Source: Cystobacter fuscus DSM 2262 (GTDB lineage Bacteria > Myxococcota > Myxococcia > Myxococcales > Myxococcaceae). Taken from it: a stretch of 64,000 nucleotides of DNA. This document shows, piece after piece, positions 59,701-64,000 of the stretch. The translations under genes and the position numbers were made by a program. Each line of letters starts with the position of its first letter. Within the stretch, counting starts at the first letter, position 1. The notes below the pieces were generated by a model, which was not told where the DNA came from, did not search any database, and worked only from the letters and a program-made list of their open reading frames with translations. The stretch lies in assembly GCF_000335475.2 (NCBI RefSeq), contig NZ_ANAH02000067.1, positions 124,001 to 188,000 on the forward strand, in the 5' to 3' direction.

Positions 59701-60507
59701 GTCGAAGGCGAGCGCCACGCCGTGCGCCTTGAGCAGCCGGGCGAAGTCCTCGAAGCCCTCCAGGCCGTCCATGTTCGTCAGGCACAGGCGCGTCTCCACC
59801 GGACCGCGGCTCGCCTCGGACATGAGGTTGAGCTTGCCGCGCAAGAGCTGGGCGAAGCGCCGCTGCTCGTCGGGCGGGGTGTCCGACAGCCAGCGCACGT
59901 CCAGGACGATGACGGCCAGCCCCTGCTGGCGGTGGCTGAAGCACTTGCGCCACATGCGCCGCAGGGCCGTCCGGGCCGACAACGTCTCGTCCTCGAGCAG
60001 CGGGGCCGACACCTCGTGCACCACGCAGTCCGGGCCCAGGTACATCTGCAGCAGCGGATCCGACGTGTAGCTGGGCAGGTACTGGCGGGCCTGGCGCTGC
60101 CAGTCCACGTCCAGGCCGACGAGCTTCGTCTTGCCGCTGCCCGCGGGGCCGAACACCACCACGGTGGGCAGATCCACCACGGCGGCGCGATGGGCGAGCG
60201 GCAGGCCATTGAGGAAGGTGCCGCGCACCTGCACCAGTCGCTGGGCGGCCATGGGCGGCGGTCCACTGGAGGCCGGGGCGGCCGCGCGCCGGGCGCGCCA
60301 CCACTTCACCAGCATCCAACCGACGACCACGGCGAGCGCCAGGCCCAGCAGCAACAGCAGCCAGGGCACGTACGGGCTCACCGCGTTCCAGAACTTCTGG
60401 AACGCGGTCTCGGTCTCGGCGATCGACTTCGCCCCCGCCTCCATCGCCTTGGCTGGATCCGCCGCGCTCAATGACTCCGACACGACCACGTTCAGCAGCC
60501 ACCCCAC
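56737..60507 (-). CDS. tssM: TssM (IcmF-like) inner-membrane scaffold of type VI secretion, 1256 aa
   Basis: The envelope channel component joining TssL to TssJ. A first transmembrane helix lies at about 48-66, then a cytoplasmic NTPase-like domain with Walker A GPAGSGKT (120-127) and a Walker-B-like LAVIVLDVRWL. A second membrane segment is near 375-397 (IAAVCCLPVLAAYAHFYMLL), followed by a periplasmic alpha-helical region and C-terminal beta domain (MPGVFVTMSSLKCGKTTAYGF, SIVLELRSPS, WSLVLQGNNV). Full length for the family; many members lack a functional Walker A but this one keeps it. GTG 60507 follows GGAGGGG and lies 3 bases after the previous stop. Confidence 0.93.
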   Translation of the reverse strand: MGWLLNVVVSESLSAADPAKAMEAGAKSIAETETAFQKFWNAVSPYVPWLLLLLGLALAVVVGWMLVKWWRARRAAAPASSGPPPMAAQRLVQVRGTFLNGLPLAHRAAVVDLPTVVVFGPAGSGKTKLVGLDVDWQRQARQYLPSYTSDPLLQMYLGPDCVVHEVSAPLLEDETLSARTALRRMWRKCFSHRQQGLAVIVLDVRWLSDTPPDEQRRFAQLLRGKLNLMSEASRGPVETRLCLTNMDGLEGFEDFARLLKAHGVALAFDIPRQGEEDGLSSLLRSQEQYLALGLTSLPVDAFERLERFYSQGGRSFSGLGRFVTALLEGDTLSFKPLLSRVYLSSLTPEARASGTLSVVAAEGTNDSMRKLYLRTHLRRAAGIAAVCCLPVLAAYAHFYMLLDDVQDEVTVLEETVTQLREQGLEGRGEVVEVQVNKAAEALQHLERAERWWPPLETSFPDETLELRQRLASGIREIHLRPALERCRKQPKSCRPEQVVYLLATLHASSGDGLGTFVRSNLPKGSRRFDARSAAPDTLSGASHRTWISALELSEPLIDTYLLASDEPWERTPPCRRDTTVQLTNEEVWSCWPFTERLTFESQLKPWLDHLRFLRRSLEAGPRGIAEFDLHREERERLLAQLADLDVYASLPTLLNLFDASKVQVNTRYFQGIETTVDVLEWLRNNREALAAVLRMEDDAYSGLLAVRKMGASELLTRDGLWLPGNNKGPYRIELLQESFEFVPEKLSRELLQKELDTQEANGQLTVNAQAAVRPGAMVLSRTAFETDLKPLVDDFTQRIKSAQLPTDEAARRSQYVQKRVNSFSLGYRDGLFHTVDQYRFNVPRKQLIDELGRLSQPSSGQVDMLREVAERANLDPLEGPYYEPLRNAVAPFRPVVQLMVADKSGFYAALAPYQALVAQMRDELDAGSKARSAKDAAAKDAPASDKDEALEEGTPADAQLSEMISPLEKVALAMLLEEESSYLRKAQAWLDSQGITGELRQPFLEPFLRVQKLGKEELEGTLAREWEEASSRMLRPLLARYPFNPDAREDVDPSELEVLRRKDGAFWHFVEQVYSGVCVERGTQWALRGTLRDKLQLPESLLPTLSQVARLSKLLWDDEGRPRPLMLKVQPQPLPPPPMPGVFVTMSSLKCGKTTAYGFNQSPSWQDFPLNWWDQQVSSIVLELRSPSRDDPKFLSLPWNRSIWSCFRLFEEALVATDQRRQWSLVLQGNNVNKRGVDISFGLKGDPWVPFREVPR

Positions 60508-60510
60508 GGC

Positions 60511-60822
60511 TCACCCCCCTCCACTGACCGCGGCGGGACCAGGACGTCCCGAGCGTACAGCCAGTTGGAGCGCCTCCAGCACATCTTCCAATTCATTCAA
60601 CGCGCCCAGGAGCTTCTCCTGTCGGCTCTCCTGCTCCTTGGGGGCCAGGAGCGTGCCTCCCGACTCCGGATAGAGCGCGTTCACGTCCGAGCGCACCGCG
60701 GCCAGCAGCGGCTCCACCGCCGCGTCGAGCGAACCCAGCTCGGCGCGAATGGCCCGCTCGAACTGGACCAATTGAGCCCGGGCCCCCCCAGGCTGCGTCT
60801 TCTTCTGCGCCTCGTCCTTCAT
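60511..60822 (-). CDS. Small helical protein between tssL and tssM, 103 aa
   Basis: Starts MKDEAQKK at 60822, overlapping the tssL stop (ATGA), and ends 3 bases before tssM. It is helical and acidic: AQLVQFERAIRAELGSLDAAVEPLLAAVRSD and KLLGALNELEDVLEALQLAV. No signal or membrane helix, so cytoplasmic. Its fixed place between the two membrane-complex genes suggests an assembly factor or a link from TssM/TssL to the baseplate. No known Tss family fits. Confidence 0.75.
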   Translation of the reverse strand: MKDEAQKKTQPGGARAQLVQFERAIRAELGSLDAAVEPLLAAVRSDVNALYPESGGTLLAPKEQESRQEKLLGALNELEDVLEALQLAVRSGRPGPAAVSGGG

Positions 60823-61457
60823 CTCGACAACCACCAGAGCAAGACCGGGAGTGTCACCACCACGGCTCCGGACACGAGGTAGTAGCGCAACGGGAAGGCG
60901 TGGACGAGGGGGGCCTGTCCGACGGCTGGAGGGGGAGCGGGCACGGCCTCGGGCTTGGGGATGCGCGCCGCCAGCCGCTCCTTGTACTCGCGCAGCCGCG
61001 CCGCGTTGCCCGCGTGGCGGCCCTCGAAGCCGGCGGTGAGGCAGAAGTGCAACAGCTCGAACACCAGGGGCGAGGCCACCCGCAGCGCGAGCTTCTCGTC
61101 GGCCAGCTCGTAGAAGTGGTCGCCGCCCGAATCAATGCCATACAGCCTGTGCTGAAGCAGGGGCCACTGTGCCTGCTCGGAGTCCGCCAGCCGGCGCAGC
61201 ACCCGCTCGTCCGTCAGGTAGACGAAGGGCCGCAGCGCCTCGGCGATTTCCTCTTCCCGGTACGCGCCGCCCAGCGCCTGCTGGAGGCCACTCACCTCCG
61301 CCAGCAGTTGCTGCTGGACGAGCGCCAGCCCCTGGGCGCCGACGCGCACCTGGGGACGCGGTTCCCCGTCGGCGGGCTCCGCCGGCAGGGATTGATCCAG
61401 GAGCAGACGCACCTGCCGGTAGGTCTGGAGGACGATCTGCCAATGCTCGAGTTTCAT
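60819..61457 (-). CDS. tssL: TssL (DotU-like) inner-membrane protein of type VI secretion, 212 aa
   Basis: DotU fold: N-terminal helices MKLEHWQIVLQTYRQVRLLLDQ, then EEIAEALRPFVYLTDERVLRR, LQHRLYGIDSGGDHFYELADEKL and VFELLHFCLTAGFEGRHAG, which is the classic DotU signature. A single transmembrane helix at the very C-terminus (YYLVSGAVVVTLPVLLWWL) anchors it, with no OmpA/peptidoglycan-binding extension. TssL contacts TssM and the baseplate. ATG 61457 overlaps the tssF stop (ATGA). Confidence 0.9.
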   Translation of the reverse strand: MKLEHWQIVLQTYRQVRLLLDQSLPAEPADGEPRPQVRVGAQGLALVQQQLLAEVSGLQQALGGAYREEEIAEALRPFVYLTDERVLRRLADSEQAQWPLLQHRLYGIDSGGDHFYELADEKLALRVASPLVFELLHFCLTAGFEGRHAGNAARLREYKERLAARIPKPEAVPAPPPAVGQAPLVHAFPLRYYLVSGAVVVTLPVLLWWLSR

Positions 61458-63109
61458 GAAGAAGTCTTCACCGGGAAGGCACCCGCCCCCGCGATCGACG
61501 AGCGTAGCACCACGGACGCCTCGCCATTCCAGGCCTCCAGCAGACGTTGGATCTGCTCGAGGAAGCAGGCCACGAGGGGCTCGGCGCTGGCATCGAACGG
61601 CTCGAGGATCATTTCGTAGACGTGGAGCAGACCCGAGCCGCGCAGGGCTCCGTCCGGAGCCACCGTGGCCTTGAGCTCGCGCACCCAGGGCAGCACGCGA
61701 TTGAAGGGCTCGTCGACGGGGGTGCCCAGGTAGTTGAGCAACGCGGCCAGCTCGTTGCGGTCCAGGGTCGACTTGACCTTCCACGCGAGCAGGCGGGTCA
61801 ACCCCGCCACGTCCTGGCGCAGGGTGCTGTCGCGGTGGGCCTCGAGCCGGCCCACCAGCCGCCAATCGAGCCCCTCCACATGCCGGCCCGGAATGGAGAC
61901 GCTGATGCGGCCAACGGCCTCGGTGATGAAGTCGGGCTGATGCCAGAGGGCTTCCACCAGCAACTTCTGGGGTTCGGTGAAGGCCTGGGGCAAGGACACG
62001 AGCAGACTGTGACGCGGACGCATGTCGGCGTCCAGGGACTCATCCAGCTCGTAACTCGGCCCCTCGCCCGGGAGAAAGGCGGGCCGCATGGGCACGCGTC
62101 CGGCGCGGCCCAGGGTGAACACGCCGGTGACCGAGTGCAGCCGCAGCGCCTTGCCCGCCGACATGCCCCGGATGGGGAACTCGGAGCGGGTGCCATCGGC
62201 GACGAGCGGCTGGGCGGGCTCGGCCTTGAGGTTCTCCACGGGTACGACGAAGGGCACGAGGAAGTCCGGGTGGGTCGAGCGGCCCACGGACCAGGACTTG
62301 TCCAGGTCCAGGCACAGGCTGAAGCGGCTCCACTCCTTGCGGTGCGAGGGCACGGCGACGTGGAGGAAGAGCCCCTGCTCGGGCATCTGGAAGAAGGCGC
62401 GCACGCGGTGCAGCGGGTGCTCGTAGCTGCCCGCGTCGTCCAGCTCGGCCGGAGGGTCGCCGAGGAAGAACTCGCACGGCAGGCCCTGGGAGCTCTCACT
62501 CGCGGGGGCGTCATAGACAACCGACACCTGCTTGAGGTGCTGGCGCAGCGCGTGGAAGACGGCGAGCGAGGGGCGGTACTCGTCCAGGTGGCGCACGTGC
62601 AGGCTGAACATGCCCACGGGATCGCGCCGGGCGAAGCTGGACTCGAAGCGCAGGATGAGCCGGTAGCGTCCATCCGCCAGCCGCACCACGTCCGTGCCCG
62701 CGGGGGCGATGGGGAGGATGCGCAGGTTGCGCCGGGTGCGGAAGGTGCCGGGCGCGCCATGGGCGGGCGACAGGCGCAACTCGGTGCCCCGCGCGAGCGT
62801 CACCGTCTCCGTCATCTTGTCCCCCGGCAGCGCCTGCACCATGGCCACCGCGGGCAGGGGCTGGAGCAGGAAGTCGAAGAAGGCGGAGAAGAGCCGCAGC
62901 CAGGTGGAGCGCACGTTGTGCTGCGTGGCCGCGCGCGTCTGCACGGAGAAGAAGGCCATGGACTCCACGAGGCGCCGCACGTGCGGATCCTCCCGGTCCA
63001 GGGGCACCGTGGGGTAGGCCGTCAGGAAACGCTGCCGGAAGCGCTCGAGCGCATCCAGCTCATTGAGGTACTCCAGGTACATCCGGTCCGACGAGTCACT
63101 CACCGCCAC
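61454..63109 (-). CDS. tssF: TssF (VasA-like) baseplate wedge protein of type VI secretion, 551 aa
   Basis: N-terminus has YLEYLNELDALERFRQRF and a DPHVRRLVESMAFFSVQTRA segment typical of TssF, then FDFLLQPLPAVAMVQ and LARGTELRLSPAHGA with GTFRTRRNLRILPI. The C-terminal part has LRHSLLVSLPQ, VSIPGRHVEGLDW and LEQIQRLLEAWNG. It is slightly shorter than usual TssF (about 590-630). In most loci tssG follows tssF; here tssL follows directly, so tssG is missing or elsewhere. The next gene upstream is the needle protein with a 1-base gap. Confidence 0.85.
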   Translation of the reverse strand: MAVSDSSDRMYLEYLNELDALERFRQRFLTAYPTVPLDREDPHVRRLVESMAFFSVQTRAATQHNVRSTWLRLFSAFFDFLLQPLPAVAMVQALPGDKMTETVTLARGTELRLSPAHGAPGTFRTRRNLRILPIAPAGTDVVRLADGRYRLILRFESSFARRDPVGMFSLHVRHLDEYRPSLAVFHALRQHLKQVSVVYDAPASESSQGLPCEFFLGDPPAELDDAGSYEHPLHRVRAFFQMPEQGLFLHVAVPSHRKEWSRFSLCLDLDKSWSVGRSTHPDFLVPFVVPVENLKAEPAQPLVADGTRSEFPIRGMSAGKALRLHSVTGVFTLGRAGRVPMRPAFLPGEGPSYELDESLDADMRPRHSLLVSLPQAFTEPQKLLVEALWHQPDFITEAVGRISVSIPGRHVEGLDWRLVGRLEAHRDSTLRQDVAGLTRLLAWKVKSTLDRNELAALLNYLGTPVDEPFNRVLPWVRELKATVAPDGALRGSGLLHVYEMILEPFDASAEPLVACFLEQIQRLLEAWNGEASVVLRSSIAGAGAFPVKTSS

Positions 63110-63110
63110 C

Positions 63111-63713
63111 TCACCCCAGCTTCACGAGCGCACCACCCACGGTGGTCATCGAGCCCTTGAGTTCCGCGAGCCCCGAGGACTCCAGGCCGAGCTTGCCCTG
63201 GCCGGCCACCTTGGTCATGGGCGCGGACAGCTCCGCCTGGGCCTTGCCGGACATCTTCAGGTTGACGCCCTCCACGGTGTTGTCTCCCGCCGAGGCCGTC
63301 AGGTTCGTCTGCATGCCCTTGAGATCGAGCTTGGACGTCGCCTCCACGGTGACGTTGGTGTTGGAGGACAGCTTGGCGTCCTGGGCCGCGCTCTGGGTGA
63401 GCTTGGCCTTGGTGTCCAGCGTCATGTCCTTGGTGCTCTCCACCTTGAGGATGTCCTGGCTGGCCCAGCTCGAGGCCTTCACGGACTTGAGGGTGAGCGT
63501 GCCGGTGGCGTCGACGGTGAAGTCCTTGCAGGTGATGGTGACGCTGTCCTGCTTCTGCACGATGGTGCTCGTCTCCTCGTTCCCCTGCACCTTGAGGGTG
63601 ATGCTCGTGCCATCCATCACCACCGTCTGGGTGATCTTCCCGTCGGCGTTCTCCACCTTCACGGTGACGCCTTTTTCCTTGTCCAACTCGACGGTGCAGA
63701 CAAGCTTGCCCAT
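63111..63713 (-). CDS. Stand-alone VgrG-type beta-helical needle protein, 200 aa
   Basis: Begins MGKLVCTVELDKEKG, then continuous beta-strand repeats of the kind found in the C-terminus of VgrG/gp5: SVTITCKDFTVDATGTLTLKS, ILKVESTKDMTLDTKAKL, AKLSSNTNVTVEATSKLDLKG, and a closing GLAELKGSMTTVGGALVKLG. Such sequences fold as trimeric beta-helix spikes. There is no gp27 or OB domain. It sits directly downstream of a VgrG-like base gene (44 bases) and 1 base before tssF, so base and needle are encoded by two genes here. Confidence 0.78.
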   Translation of the reverse strand: MGKLVCTVELDKEKGVTVKVENADGKITQTVVMDGTSITLKVQGNEETSTIVQKQDSVTITCKDFTVDATGTLTLKSVKASSWASQDILKVESTKDMTLDTKAKLTQSAAQDAKLSSNTNVTVEATSKLDLKGMQTNLTASAGDNTVEGVNLKMSGKAQAELSAPMTKVAGQGKLGLESSGLAELKGSMTTVGGALVKLG

Positions 63714-63757
63714 GATCGACCCTCACCGGTGGGAGGCGCGAGGCCCCCCCTCCCTCT

Positions 63758-64000
63758 TCACGACGGCTCTTCTTTCACCTGGATGAGCAGCGTACCTTCG
63801 TTCAGCTGGATCTTCTGGGTGTCCTTGTCATGGGTGCGCTGCATGAGGAACACGGGTTTGTCCTCCGTGTAGTAGTGTTTGAGCGCGGTGCCATTCTCGG
63901 GCGTCTTGCCCACGAGCAGTTGGACGCCCTGCCCCGCCTGGGGCATGCGCGCGCCGGCGCGCCAGTCCAGGAAGCGCTTGATCCACGCGCGCTGGAAGTC
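63758..64000 (-). CDS. C-terminal end of a second VgrG-like protein (cut by window edge)
   Basis: Frame open from the right edge to the stop at 63758. The 80 visible residues line up with the first VgrG-like protein: AWIKRFLDWRAGARMPQAGQG against LLRFIDWKEGVRTPQSGQG, YTEDKPVFLMQRTHDKDTQKI against QEDKPVWRMLRTSGGDTQVI, and GTLLIQVKEEPS against GNLFIQVKESQ. It ends just after this neck, without the helical tail of copy 1, and is followed by the separate needle gene. Probably the upstream member of the tssF-L-M-J operon. Confidence 0.75.
   Translation of the reverse strand, partial: DFQRAWIKRFLDWRAGARMPQAGQGVQLLVGKTPENGTALKHYYTEDKPVFLMQRTHDKDTQKIQLNEGTLLIQVKEEPS

Noticed and set aside
57256-60474. 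Long plus-strand frame (about 1072 codons) opposite tssM
   Set aside because: Shadow of tssM; Ala/Arg/Gly/Gln-rich low-complexity translation without motifs.

Overview
The window is about 64 kb of uniformly GC-rich DNA with strong G/C third-position bias, dense gene packing and many two-to-four-gene operons that overlap by ATGA. Gene content points to a myxobacterium: PAS/GAF histidine kinases, many lipoproteins, a degenerate kinase-like membrane protein, DUF1629 and DUF3396 immunity-type proteins and KGG stress repeats. A Cystobacterineae/Archangiaceae host is an inference. No rRNA, intact tRNA, IS transposase or CRISPR array is visible.

Layout. 0-7.3 kb: a cut-off gene, a DUF3396 immunity-like gene, a Tat-exported amidase, a DUF3574 lipoprotein, the 3' part of a broken tRNA, then a LysR regulator convergent with a tautomerase-SDR-hydrolase operon. 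7.6-19.9 kb: a RiPP island with two precursor genes (8477-8668 and 19634-19846) that share upstream DNA, leader and downstream hairpin but have unrelated cores. Between them lie a C39-peptidase ABC exporter with its HlyD adaptor, a divergent LanC-LanB pair, an orphan lipoprotein adaptor, a decayed gene, and a MarR/AhpD-like pair. 20-29.2 kb: mostly housekeeping (AI-2E-type permease, Xer recombinase, Sua5-type tRNA modification, two CPA2-like antiporters, a KGG stress protein, GlnD).

29.4-42.7 kb is accessory: a lipoprotein with an AHH nuclease domain and its DUF1629 immunity partner sit between intact glnD and a broken copy of the glnD 5' end. Then come a TetR/alcohol dehydrogenase/hydrolase unit, a GH26-type mannanase, a GAF histidine kinase, two oxidoreductases, a 42-residue mini-DUF1629 gene, and a LysR/bicupin pair. 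42.7-50.6 kb returns to envelope and core functions (AmiC-type amidase, PAS kinase, MltG, DAHP synthase).

50.6-64 kb is an unusual type VI secretion-like locus in two converging operons. The plus operon starts on the last base of the DAHP synthase stop codon. It encodes a single-chain TssB/TssC-like sheath protein, a VgrG-like protein ending in a helix instead of a beta needle, a 74-residue protein and a 656-residue coiled-coil protein. The minus operon, still open at the right edge, encodes a second VgrG-like base, a separate beta-helical needle gene, TssF, TssL, a 103-residue protein, TssM and TssJ. TssE, TssG, TssK, Hcp and ClpV are not in the window. The most novel-looking elements are the contracted sheath chain with the split spike, and the two-core RiPP system with an RGG-repeat peptide.
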